Below, one piece after another: positions 7,885 through 15,504 of a DNA stretch of 64,000 nt. Numbering within the stretch: position 1 is the stretch's first letter; every line of letters begins with the position of its first letter. The notes beneath the pieces were generated by a model. It saw only the letters and a program-made list of their open reading frames with translations. It did no database searches and had not been told where the DNA came from. The DNA lies in contig CAVPYB010000005.1 in NCBI GenBank assembly GCA_963709875.1, forward strand, positions 186,001 through 250,000, written 5' to 3'. Source of the stretch: JAQBDA01 sp963709875. GTDB lineage: Bacteria; Chloroflexota; Anaerolineae; Anaerolineales; UBA4823. Both the position numbers and the translations under genes were made by a program.

Positions 7885-7920
7885 GGATTCCTCGCCCCAA
7901 AGAGCGGGGCTCGGAATGAC
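7885..7920. repeat. Interspersed palindrome, copy 1
   Basis: GGATTCCTCGCCCC, AAAGA, GCGGGGCTCGGAATGAC form an imperfect hairpin. A related copy (GATTGCTTCGGACC, AAAGA, GCGGTCCTCGCAATGAC) lies at 14423-14460. The core AAAGAGCGG and the outer ATTCC/AATGAC or ATTGC/AATGAC arms are conserved with compensating changes. Confidence 0.55.
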
Positions 7921-7943
7921 ATACCATCTGAGGTAACAGATCC

Positions 7944-9686
7944 CTAGTTCGAGTTGACGATAACCAAAGGCAACAGCAGATAATCGGTGGCGACGAATGG
8001 CACTCCACCGGCTTCGTAGGCGCCGATGTCGCAGGGTCCGCTGCGCAGGTAGCCGCGCTGGTCGGCAGCCGGGCAGGTGAGGGGGTTGCCGTTGTCGATG
8101 GCCGGGCTGCCGGGGAGCAGCGCCGTGGTCTGGGTGGGACCGCCGTTATAGGCGAGCGCGCCGAGCAGCGGGTCGAGGTAGATCGGGCTGGGGGTGATAT
8201 TGTTGTTGACGTCGTTGTTGTAGGTGGGTTTATAGCGCGGATGCTGGATGTTTTGACCCCCGTCTGCCATCGGGCGGTTGGTGTGGTAGCCCTGCCATTC
8301 GGTGGGCGAGGGCAGGGATTGCTCGTTGAGGGTGTTGTTCAGGAAGATGGTATTGCTGAGGGTGATGACAAGGTCCGGGTCGCTATCGCCCCCGCCGTGC
8401 AGCGCGCCAGCCTGGTAGGCGGCGTGGTTGTTGGCGAAGACGGTGCTGAGGATGTCGATCTTCCCGAGGGTGATCGCCATAGCCCCGCCCTGACCGACTG
8501 TATTGAACGGGGCGGAGGTGCTGTTGCCTTCGAAGGTGCTGTTGACCACCCTGCCGTGACCCAGGATATACAGCCAGGCGGCGCCACCCTGCCGTCCAGC
8601 CTGGTTGCCGTGGAAGGTGGAGTAGCCGATCTCCAGGTTGTCCTCGCCGGTGCCGCCGGCATGGTCGTCCTCGATGTGGTAGATGGCGCCGCCCTGCCCG
8701 TAGCTGCCGTCCAGACCCAGGGTTCGGTTGCCGGTGTAGGTGGAGTGCTCGTAGATGGCTTTGGTGCCCAGGTTGTCGGAGATGACCACGCTCAAAGCCC
8801 CGCCGCCGCGGATGGAGGTGTTGTTCTCGAAGAGCGAGCCGCAGACGTGCATGCGGTTGTTGGAAGCCGGGTTATAGCTGTTGCTGACGCCGTCCAGGTG
8901 GATGGCGCCGCCGTAGCCGCGCACGATGCCGCCTGAGGTGGAATCTACCGCCTGGTTGCCGGTGAAGCGGCTGTTGAAGACCACCAGACCGGTGGCGATA
9001 CCGCCGAAGGCGCCGCCATTGCCTGCCAGATTGGCCTGGAAGACCGAGCCGGAGATAACCGTCTCGTAGGAGTTGTGCACGAAGATCGCCCCGCCCTGGT
9101 TGTCAGTTGTTGCCGTGTCGCGGGTGGTGTTGTTCTCGAAGGTGGCGTTGATGATATGTACGCGCGTGCCCGGATGACCGGCTGCCAGCGCCCCGCCGGA
9201 ATGGTCGCCGGTGCTGCCGCCGGAGGGCGCTTTGCCGTTGATCAGACGGATATTCTGCAGCGTGACGGTGATATCGCCCAGGGAGGGATTGTGCCAGTCC
9301 TTGTGTAGGATGCGGTTTTGGTTTAATCCGTCCAGAGTGACCAGCCCGCCGCCGTCCAGGGTGGTATCGACAGTCGGGTTGAGCTGCAAGGTGAGGTCGA
9401 TGGGGATGCTGATCGGGTTCGGGCCGCAGTCGAAGCTGATCTGACCGCCGGTGTCGAGGGCAGCTTGGATTCCAGCCCGGGTGCAGCTCGTGACCACGGT
9501 TGGGGAGGAGAGCGCAACCGGCTGGATGGGTGCGGCGCAGGTGGACAGCCCGCTGCCGAACGAAGGAGCAACAGGGGTGTGCGTATAGCCAGAATCGTGT
9601 GCTGCACCAGCTGGGACTCCAACAGCTGGAATCCATCCCACTGAGAGAACAGCCAGGCAGATTAGCAGTTTTCGTGTGAACGGCAT
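7944..9686 (-). CDS. Secreted right-handed beta-helix protein (choice-of-anchor Q type)
   Basis: A 580-residue protein with an N-terminal signal peptide (RKLLICLAVLSVGWIPAVGV, then a likely cleavage before AHD). A long parallel beta-helix follows, with repeated NxTF-x-N, GGA-x-GG and NTFxGN-like rungs (for example NATFENNTT, GGAIFVHNS, YSTFHGNQAG). The C-terminal PGSPAIDNGNPLTCP-x4-RG-x9-CDIGAYE signature is that of choice-of-anchor Q proteins of surface-exposed beta-helix adhesins and polysaccharide-binding proteins. It ends in DYLLLPLVIVNSN, a tail also seen in other secreted proteins here. Confidence 0.88.
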   Translation of the reverse strand: MPFTRKLLICLAVLSVGWIPAVGVPAGAAHDSGYTHTPVAPSFGSGLSTCAAPIQPVALSSPTVVTSCTRAGIQAALDTGGQISFDCGPNPISIPIDLTLQLNPTVDTTLDGGGLVTLDGLNQNRILHKDWHNPSLGDITVTLQNIRLINGKAPSGGSTGDHSGGALAAGHPGTRVHIINATFENNTTRDTATTDNQGGAIFVHNSYETVISGSVFQANLAGNGGAFGGIATGLVVFNSRFTGNQAVDSTSGGIVRGYGGAIHLDGVSNSYNPASNNRMHVCGSLFENNTSIRGGGALSVVISDNLGTKAIYEHSTYTGNRTLGLDGSYGQGGAIYHIEDDHAGGTGEDNLEIGYSTFHGNQAGRQGGAAWLYILGHGRVVNSTFEGNSTSAPFNTVGQGGAMAITLGKIDILSTVFANNHAAYQAGALHGGGDSDPDLVITLSNTIFLNNTLNEQSLPSPTEWQGYHTNRPMADGGQNIQHPRYKPTYNNDVNNNITPSPIYLDPLLGALAYNGGPTQTTALLPGSPAIDNGNPLTCPAADQRGYLRSGPCDIGAYEAGGVPFVATDYLLLPLVIVNSN

Positions 9687-9891
9687 GGGTCAACTCCTTG
9701 TCGTAGTTGTGACCGGGGTTGTTTACAGGATGATACTATTTAATTACAGAATTCCTGGTTAAGACCTGATAACTTTGATAGCTGAGACTTCCTCCCCAGC
9801 TGATTAGAGATCATTAATCAAGCAAGCTTAAAGAGTAAGTGTTGAGGAAAGCGTAGTAGAATGGGCATCCTGGAGAGACGGAATCTGAGAG

Positions 9892-10572
9892 ATGAATACG
9901 ATACAAAAATTGAAAAAGAATCTTAGAATCAGCTTATTTGTACCATTGGTAGTGCTCATTTCGCTCAGCCTGGCTTGCAGGCTGCCGGAGCTGCTCATGG
10001 ATGGGGCAGAGACGCCTGAGCCTGTACCCGGATTGGGGGAGAGCGGAGATGCTTTCGAGCAGCCCACCGTTGCTCCCAGCCCGGCACCCGAGTCCTGCCT
10101 GGCAGGCACCTGGGAGATCAGCGGCATCCACGAGTACGTGCTGGCAGCTATCCCCCAGGAGATGGCGGAAGAGTACAACCTGGAATACAAGGACACCAAT
10201 GGGAATGCGTACTTCATCCTGACGCCAGACGGGCAGGCGCTGCTGCAGGCGGATGGACTGGAGATCGTTTTCGAAGCCAAGGCGGGTATCTTCAGCGTGC
10301 CGGTCACTGCTCTGGTGGACGGGATGGCTGTGGGACGCTATAGCGCACAAGGCGGCATCCTGACGACGACGGGTATGGATACCAGCGGTCTGAGCGCTTC
10401 GGCGCAGGCGATGGGGCAGGAGCTGGCTGCTCCGGAGCAGATCCTACGGGCGATACCGCTGCTCAAACCGCCTGCCAACCGCGCTGAATATACCTGTGAG
10501 GGGGATACCTTACGGCTGAAGATCGGCGCGTACCCGGCTGGCGTGCCAGCGCTGGAGTTTACGAGAAAATAG
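9892..10572 (+). CDS. Lipoprotein of unknown function (226 aa)
   Basis: The N-terminus is a type II signal peptide: basic NTIQKLKKNLR, a hydrophobic core, then the lipobox LSLAC at about residue 29. A Pro/Glu-rich linker (TPEPVPGLGES, TVAPSPAPES) leads to a mature domain of about 160 residues beginning SCLAGTWEISG, with a later CEGDTLRLK strand. The layout, short linker followed by a lipocalin-like beta-barrel (TWEI...), is common for Chloroflexota lipoproteins of unknown role. It is divergent from the beta-helix gene. Confidence 0.75.
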   Translation: MNTIQKLKKNLRISLFVPLVVLISLSLACRLPELLMDGAETPEPVPGLGESGDAFEQPTVAPSPAPESCLAGTWEISGIHEYVLAAIPQEMAEEYNLEYKDTNGNAYFILTPDGQALLQADGLEIVFEAKAGIFSVPVTALVDGMAVGRYSAQGGILTTTGMDTSGLSASAQAMGQELAAPEQILRAIPLLKPPANRAEYTCEGDTLRLKIGAYPAGVPALEFTRK

Positions 10573-10799
10573 GGGAGAGGGGATGAGGGGGCAAGGGATT
10601 AGGGGAGAAGGCAATAAGAGATTTGGCAACAAGGCGAGAAGCATAGCCATTGTTTTGTGAAGCTGTGCGTGGTGGCCTGAAATATTGCCTATTGAAATAG
10701 GTTGAATTATGACAATAATTTAAGTGGAGGGGTTGTACTGTGAGGGAAAGTCTGGGGATCTCACTGCTGGTTGGCTAAACTTCATCAAGGGAGGGTTTC

Positions 10800-11567
10800 A
10801 TGAGCAAGACAAGCAAAGGGCCTGCGTGGCTCTTTTTCGTGTTAATAATAGCCTTGATAATGGCGATAGCCTGGGGACCCAGCTACGCCTTTGCGGACCC
10901 GGGTCCAGCTCATCCACAGGCTGGTACGGTTATCATCGCCCCGGGAAACCCGATACAAATTGCCGTAGCCTATTCAGCCATCATACCAGGGACAGACGAT
11001 CTACACATTGCAGTTCAAAAGGCGATGGCAGATTACGGGACGATCAAGGGCTTCTCCGCACAAAGCAATCTGCATGACACCGGCTGCGATGGAACAGCCG
11101 CCGCCACAGAGGCTGCAATTATTGTTACCAACACCCAGAACGTGGGTGTCATCGGACCCTTCTGTTCAGGCAGCACGGTTGGCGCACTGCCGGTATTCGA
11201 AGGTGCTGGATTAGTGATGATATCGCCCTCGAATACCGCTGACGGACTGTACGATTTCGGACCGAGTGTCTTCAACCGGGTCATACCCGCCGATCCGATA
11301 TTCAATTCCTGGGATGTGTGGGTCAGCGGCTTGCCTGCGGTCAAGTCCTGGCAGGCGGATTTCGAGACAAGCGCCGGTCACCCACCGTTGGTGTTCGCCA
11401 AATATGCTTATGAGGCGGCGATGCTGCTGCTCACACGCATCGACCAGGTCAGCAGCGTAGACGTGGGTGGAAACCTGGTAATCGACCGGCTTGCGCTTGC
11501 CAGCGCGGTGCGAAACACCCACGAAGAGCTTGGGATCACCGGAAAGATATCACTGGATGGATTCTGA
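10800..11567 (+). CDS. Periplasmic substrate-binding-like protein, internally shortened
   Basis: A signal peptide (TSKGPAWLFFVLIIALIMAI) precedes a type I periplasmic-binding fold of the branched-chain amino acid (LIVAT) receptor family. IAVAYS, GVIGPFCSGSTVGALPVFEGA and MISPSNTADGL are its N-lobe elements. After FNRVIPADP the sequence jumps to FNSWDVWVSGLP and HPPLVFAKYAYEAAMLLL, so much of the middle (roughly 100-150 residues of the usual fold) is missing. The gene ends in TGA 11565-11567, but the same frame continues into the domain at 11625-12200, so the two may once have been one protein. Function as a receptor is doubtful. Confidence 0.65.
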   Translation: MSKTSKGPAWLFFVLIIALIMAIAWGPSYAFADPGPAHPQAGTVIIAPGNPIQIAVAYSAIIPGTDDLHIAVQKAMADYGTIKGFSAQSNLHDTGCDGTAAATEAAIIVTNTQNVGVIGPFCSGSTVGALPVFEGAGLVMISPSNTADGLYDFGPSVFNRVIPADPIFNSWDVWVSGLPAVKSWQADFETSAGHPPLVFAKYAYEAAMLLLTRIDQVSSVDVGGNLVIDRLALASAVRNTHEELGITGKISLDGF

Positions 11568-12200
11568 ACCCGGGTCAGCAGTTTCCACGCTCCTCTCTGG
11601 ATCGATGAGTTCAGCGCTTCCAGCGTGGATGATAACTGGTCGTGGATTTCCGAGGATCCTACGCATTGGAGCCTGACAGCGAACCCGGGCTACATGCGCA
11701 TCATAACCCAATTCCCTACGCAGAACAGGCTGTCGCAGGAAGTACCAGATGGAGATTTCGAAATCCGGACCCGGGTGGTATTTACCCCAACCGAGGACTA
11801 CCAGTTTGCTGGGTTAAGCGTGTTTGCGGACAATGATCACACGCTGAACCTGGGGCGCGCATACTGCAGCACACCGGCGCCGGATTGCTTGGGCAATGCC
11901 ATTTACTACGATTTCGTTGTCAATGGCGTCATTACTTTCAGCGACGTACTGACTACCACAGTGCAGAATGAAGCGCAATTGCTGATGAAATTGGAAGGGG
12001 GCGTCTATAGCGGATATGTGAGCCAAGATGGATTGGTTTGGGAAGAGGTGGGCAGTCACACGCCCAGCTTCACCCCTCAGTATGTCGGGATTTATGCCTT
12101 GGGCCAAATAACTACAACTGAAACTCATGCCGATTTCGATTATTTCAGCCTCACTGCGCCAAATGAGCTGGTCTACCTGCCCATGATGGTCAATGATTGA
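11568..12200 (+). CDS. Concanavalin/laminin-G-like (DUF1349-type) domain, separated by an in-frame stop
   Basis: In the same frame as the upstream gene, after TGA 11565-11567, the frame reads LWIDEFSASSVDDNWSWI and continues as a jelly-roll domain related to the C-terminal domain of GH43 xylosidases and DUF1349 proteins. The domain start lies before the first usable start codon (GTG 11625), so translating from 11625 would clip its first strand. This supports an originally fused protein broken by one stop. The protein ends ELVYLPMMVND, the tail shared with other secreted proteins of the window. It is either a readthrough extension or half of a pseudogene. Confidence 0.6.
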   Translation, partial: TRVSSFHAPLWIDEFSASSVDDNWSWISEDPTHWSLTANPGYMRIITQFPTQNRLSQEVPDGDFEIRTRVVFTPTEDYQFAGLSVFADNDHTLNLGRAYCSTPAPDCLGNAIYYDFVVNGVITFSDVLTTTVQNEAQLLMKLEGGVYSGYVSQDGLVWEEVGSHTPSFTPQYVGIYALGQITTTETHADFDYFSLTAPNELVYLPMMVND

Positions 12201-12261
12201 GGTCAGTGATTGAGGTCAATGATTGATGGTCAATTGAGCGACAAGGACGGAATAAGCGAGA

Positions 12262-12291
12262 AGGGACGGTGACCCCAGGCCGTCCCTTTTT
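12262..12291 (+). terminator. Rho-independent terminator
   Basis: AGGGACGG (12262-12269) pairs with CCGTCCCT (12280-12287) around a 10-base loop and runs into five Ts. It terminates the transcript of the substrate-binding/jelly-roll locus. Confidence 0.8.
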
Positions 12292-12382
12292 GGGTTAAGG
12301 GATCAGGCAACAATGAATAAGGGATAAGGATACAAGGGGAAAAGGGGACAAGGGATAAGGTAAAAAGGGGGTATTTCTGAAA

Positions 12383-13030
12383 TCAAGGCAAGAGCAACCG
12401 AACCAGTGCATCGGTGAGCCAGAATTCATACTGTACCTTGGACCAGCCGCGTTCGACAGTCAGCAGGTTGAAGACCTCGGCGCTGCTGAGCGCCCAAACG
12501 GTCTCTGATGCAGTAGATGTATCCATTCCATCACGTAAAGGACCGCGAGCGCTGAGGGCTGAAATGAAGTATGTCATACCATTCAACCGTTCTGCAAGCA
12601 GGTTTTCGAGCAGCTCGGCGATATCCGGCTCGGTCTTGGCTGCGGCGTTCATAACTGCAAAAATAGGCGCCACCCGGGACATGATCTCGCTGATCTGGCC
12701 TGCAAACATCTCAGCCTGGCGGTACTGGTCTGACTCAAATCGCACGGCCTGCGGACCTGGACGTTCCAGGAGTGGCACCGGTCTCTCGTCCCCACCCACC
12801 GAAATTTCCACCAATCTGGACAGAATGGCACGCTTGCTGCCGAAAGACGCGTAAACCGTCTCCGTGGCTACACCTGCAGCCTGGGCGATGGCCTCGATAG
12901 TAGCGCCGCTATATCCGCGCTCGATGAACAGCTGGCGGGCTGCATCCAGGATCTGACGGCGGGTCTGGCGTGCCTGCTCCTTGCGGCGGGTCGAATCGTA
13001 ACTGCGCTTGGTTTCGCTTTTTACTGACAT
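12383..13030 (-). CDS. TetR/AcrR family transcriptional regulator
   Basis: A 215-residue regulator with the TetR DNA-binding domain near residues 18-65: RRQILDAARQLFIERGYSG, then the recognition part IAQAAGVATETVYASFGSKRA. The C-terminal ligand domain is of ordinary length and helical. It is transcribed divergently from the SnoaL-like gene at 13142. The 110-base gap contains two inverted repeats, one overlapping its own start codon, so it very likely controls itself and the neighbour. The inducer is unknown. Confidence 0.9.
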   Translation of the reverse strand: MSVKSETKRSYDSTRRKEQARQTRRQILDAARQLFIERGYSGATIEAIAQAAGVATETVYASFGSKRAILSRLVEISVGGDERPVPLLERPGPQAVRFESDQYRQAEMFAGQISEIMSRVAPIFAVMNAAAKTEPDIAELLENLLAERLNGMTYFISALSARGPLRDGMDTSTASETVWALSSAEVFNLLTVERGWSKVQYEFWLTDALVRLLLP

Positions 13031-13044
13031 TGTCTATTGACAAT
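13029..13044. promoter_or_regulatory. Inverted repeat overlapping the TetR start
   Basis: ATTGTC (13029-13034) and GACAAT (13039-13044) form a short dyad around TATT, touching the TetR start codon at 13028-13030. It is a candidate autorepression site. Confidence 0.45.
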
Positions 13045-13071
13045 CCGATATATTCGATGTAATATAGCGAT

Positions 13072-13098
13072 ATTCATTACAGTATTACTGTAATGAAT
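13072..13098. promoter_or_regulatory. Perfect 11-base inverted repeat, probable TetR operator
   Basis: ATTCATTACAG (13072-13082) and CTGTAATGAAT (13088-13098) are exact inverted repeats around TATTA. The dyad lies between the divergent TetR and SnoaL-like genes, in an AT-rich stretch suited to two promoters. It fits a TetR-family operator by position and symmetry. Confidence 0.65.
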
Positions 13099-13141
13099 TA
13101 TATCATACCTAGAATATATATGTAAGGGACAGGAGTTTACA

Positions 13142-13567
13142 ATGTCAAACAAGAATAACCAGGAAGTTGTACGCCTCGTGATCGAGGAGGGATTCAACAA
13201 AGGGAATATGGACATCCTGGATGATCTGTACGCACCGGGATATTCTGAGCACCAGTTCGGGATGAAGTCCAGTGTAGAGAGTTTAAAGGGCGATATCCGC
13301 TACCTGCGGACAGCGTTCCCCGACTTTCACCTGACTATCGAAGATATGGTTGTCGATGGCGACAAAGTGTGGGTGCGTATGACTGGACGCGGCACGAACC
13401 TGGGCGGGTTTATGGGACCGGCGAACGGCAAGGCGTTTGCCATCACAGTTTACGACACAGCGCGGGTGGAAAACGGCAGGGTCGTCGAGCACTGGGGCGC
13501 ACCGGACCGCTTTGCTCTGCTGGCGCAGCTGGGACTGCTCCCCAAAGCTGAAGCCCAACCGGTATAA
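13142..13567 (+). CDS. Ester cyclase / SnoaL-like protein
   Basis: A 141-residue NTF2-fold protein of the SnoaL-like polyketide cyclase family. NKGNMDILDDLYAPGYSEHQ, LRTAFPDFHLTIEDMVVDGDKVWVRMTGRGT and VEHWGAPDRFALLAQLGLLP are characteristic, and the H-W...D pair is where the family places its acid/base residues. Such stand-alone proteins are usually hydrolase- or isomerase-like with unknown substrate. The ATG is preceded by GGGACAGGAG. It is probably regulated by the divergent TetR. Confidence 0.88.
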   Translation: MSNKNNQEVVRLVIEEGFNKGNMDILDDLYAPGYSEHQFGMKSSVESLKGDIRYLRTAFPDFHLTIEDMVVDGDKVWVRMTGRGTNLGGFMGPANGKAFAITVYDTARVENGRVVEHWGAPDRFALLAQLGLLPKAEAQPV

Positions 13568-13586
13568 TTGTATATACCCGGTTCTG

Positions 13587-13616
13587 AAGAGCGGCATTAT
13601 ACATCATGCCGCTCTT
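13587..13616. terminator. Bidirectional terminator between convergent genes
   Basis: AAGAGCGGCAT (13587-13597) pairs with ATGCCGCTCTT (13606-13616) around an 8-base loop. It is flanked by T-rich sequence on the plus strand and by AAG/TTC on the other. It lies between the convergent genes ending at 13567 and 13625. Confidence 0.75.
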
Positions 13617-13624
13617 TCATTTTC

Positions 13625-14092
13625 TCAGTGGCCCACGCGGGTGTAGGAGTACCATGTGGCTGCCAAACCCAGGAAATAGGTGATTAGGGTGATGAACCCG
13701 TAGGTCTTGCCAGCCAGGAATGCGTAGCCGATCATCATCATGAGCGAGAAGTAGTAGAACAGCAGGTAGGGGCCGAACAGCCGGGTGGCGCGCCAGTTAA
13801 TACCCAGCACGTACTCCAGGATGAACTCCAGCAGCAGGAAGGCTGCCATGACCAGCGGCAGGACGTAAGCCCACCACTCGCGCCCACTCTTATAGCTGAG
13901 CACAGCCAGCGCGGTCAGCGGCAGCACCAGCGCCGAGAGGAAGAGACCGATGAAATATTCAATTTTGGGCTGTCCAAGTGGGCGAGAGAGGAACAAGCCG
14001 ATCAGGGCTAGGTTGATCAGGTTGGCGATCACGACCACCGCCAGGTCGATGGTGTGGGAGTCCAGAGTTTTGGTTATTTGGTTTACGCCCAA
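13625..14092 (-). CDS. Integral membrane protein of unknown function (155 aa)
   Basis: Five hydrophobic segments are visible: LAVVVIANLINLALIGLF, IGLFLSALVLPLTALAVL, YVLPLVMAAFLLLEFIL, YLLFYYFSLMMMIGYAF and ITLITYFLGLAATW. There are few charged residues and no catalytic motif. The gene stands alone, convergent with the SnoaL-like gene. No family was recognised. Confidence 0.7.
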   Translation of the reverse strand: MGVNQITKTLDSHTIDLAVVVIANLINLALIGLFLSRPLGQPKIEYFIGLFLSALVLPLTALAVLSYKSGREWWAYVLPLVMAAFLLLEFILEYVLGINWRATRLFGPYLLFYYFSLMMMIGYAFLAGKTYGFITLITYFLGLAATWYSYTRVGH

Positions 14093-14306
14093 GGTATGCT
14101 CCTTTGCTGTGATGAGCAGGTTATTACCGGGATTTGCGCATAGCCATTTGCTGTTGCGGTTTACACGCGGCTAGTATAAACCCGACCAACAATACTCCAT
14201 TAAAAATAGTACAGAAAAGGACATTTGTCCAGTATAACGCGCAATTACCCTACTGAGATTCCAAAGGACGGAATCCTGCCCTTCCTTAAAAGGAGGGGTT
14301 AATGCT

Positions 14307-14326
14307 CCCTCCCCTTCAGGGGAGGG
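14307..14326. repeat. CCCTCCCC hairpin in the 14093-14526 gap
   Basis: CCCTCCCCT and AGGGGAGGG form a nine-base stem around TC. This is part of a common interspersed G/C-tract element (CTCCCTCCCCTTCAGGGGAGG). The 434-base gap otherwise holds the palindrome at 14423-14460 and no gene. Confidence 0.5.
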
Positions 14327-14422
14327 CTGGGGAGGGGTGTACCTCCTGATAATTTCCTGAAAGTTCCGCCAGGTTGAAACCGGCAGCAGCTGTCCTCGTT
14401 TATAATGGTGTGGACCGTGAAC

Positions 14423-14460
14423 AGATTGCTTCGGACCAAAGAGCGGTCCTCGCAATGACG
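14423..14460. repeat. Interspersed palindrome, copy 2
   Basis: Second copy of the element at 7885-7920, with the same AAAGAGCGG core and compensating arm changes (GATTGC opposite GCAATG). Confidence 0.5.
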
Positions 14461-14526
14461 GGGGTGGTGGAACTGACCGCTGACGGCTGACCGCTGCGTC
14501 GCATGCGACGGACCGCTGATGACTGG

Positions 14527-15282
14527 ATGGCAAAGATAGACGGCAAGCAAGATAAAGACATCTCCCAGATCAGGCTTTATCTCTCCCGGCAGGCGTCCAG
14601 CACAAGGCGCTATGTGCTAGAGCAAAGCTTGATGTTCCTGCTGGGCTGGGTGCCGACGGTGGTGGGCATCGGCCTGCGGGCGATCTTCTATCGTCTGATG
14701 ATGCGTATCGAAGGGCAGGCGGCTATCGAGCGCAACGTGCGCCTGCGCTTCATGAGCCACATCAAGCTGGGGCGCGGCGCTTATCTGGACGAGAACGTTT
14801 ACATCCACGCCTGCCCGGACGGGGTTCATATCGGTGCGGGGACGCTGGTGATGCATGGAGCGGTGCTGCATGTTTACAATTTCCGTGACCTGCCACATGC
14901 TTATATCAAGATCGGGCGCGACAGCCTGGTTGGCGAATACTCGGTAATCCGCGGGCAGGGCGGTGTGACGATTGGCGACCGGGTGTACACCTCGCCAGGA
15001 ACGCAGATCATCGCGGTGAACCACGTCTTCGATGACCCTGAGCGCCCATTCGTCGAGCAGGGAATTACTGCCCAGGGCATCGTGATCGAGGACGACGTCT
15101 GGCTGGGCTCCAACTGTGTGATCACTGACGGCGTCAGGGTAGGGAAAGGCGCTGTAGTCGCTGCCGGTGCGGTGGTGACCAAAGACGTGCCGCCGCACAC
15201 CATCGTGGGTGGCGTGCCGGCGAAGGTCATCCGTGAGATCGACGGCACTCGCCTAGCGAACGGGGAGGGGGTGTATTTTTGA
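14527..15282 (+). CDS. Hexapeptide-repeat acyltransferase (LbH, maltose/galactoside O-acetyltransferase-like)
   Basis: About 251 residues. A basic helical N-terminus with a hydrophobic segment (LMFLLGWVPTVVGIGLRAIF) is followed by left-handed beta-helix repeats: RFMSHIKLGRGAY, VHIGAGTLV, VTIGDRVYTSPG, VVIED-like IVIEDDVWLGSNCVI and VRVGKGAVVAAGAVVTKDV. NHVFDDPERPF contains the catalytic His. The fold and C-terminal VGGVPAKVIREI are those of O-acetyltransferases that decorate polysaccharides. ATG 14527 was chosen over 14503, but neither has a strong ribosome site. It heads the polysaccharide block. Confidence 0.82.
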   Translation: MAKIDGKQDKDISQIRLYLSRQASSTRRYVLEQSLMFLLGWVPTVVGIGLRAIFYRLMMRIEGQAAIERNVRLRFMSHIKLGRGAYLDENVYIHACPDGVHIGAGTLVMHGAVLHVYNFRDLPHAYIKIGRDSLVGEYSVIRGQGGVTIGDRVYTSPGTQIIAVNHVFDDPERPFVEQGITAQGIVIEDDVWLGSNCVITDGVRVGKGAVVAAGAVVTKDVPPHTIVGGVPAKVIREIDGTRLANGEGVYF

Positions 15283-15504
15283 TGATCGTGCATCGTATGA
15301 AACGAATCCGGATACACCAGGATACCCATTGAAGTGGGTTCGAATCCCTGCGGCAGCCCGCTTCAGCGGATCTGGCAGGCATCGGATGCTGGGTTCAACC
15401 GGTGGTTGGTAGTCCACATATAGACCTGTAATATTTCTGATTATTTTGATAAAATCTGGTAAAATTAGAACTCATCAGTGGGAAATTATAGGAGGTAAGT
15501 ATTA

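Noticed and set aside
8241..8936. 231-codon ORF opposite the beta-helix gene
   Set aside because: Val/Ala/Gly-rich shadow of the strongly supported minus-strand gene; no start site or family.
11565..11567. Possible third selenocysteine UGA (substrate-binding protein)
   Set aside because: The site is not at a recognised Cys position and no SECIS-like hairpin follows; treated as a broken fusion.
15336..15360. tRNA-like T-arm (GTGGGTTCGAATCCCTGC)
   Set aside because: Only three of five stem pairs form and no acceptor or D arm is found around it; not a complete tRNA.
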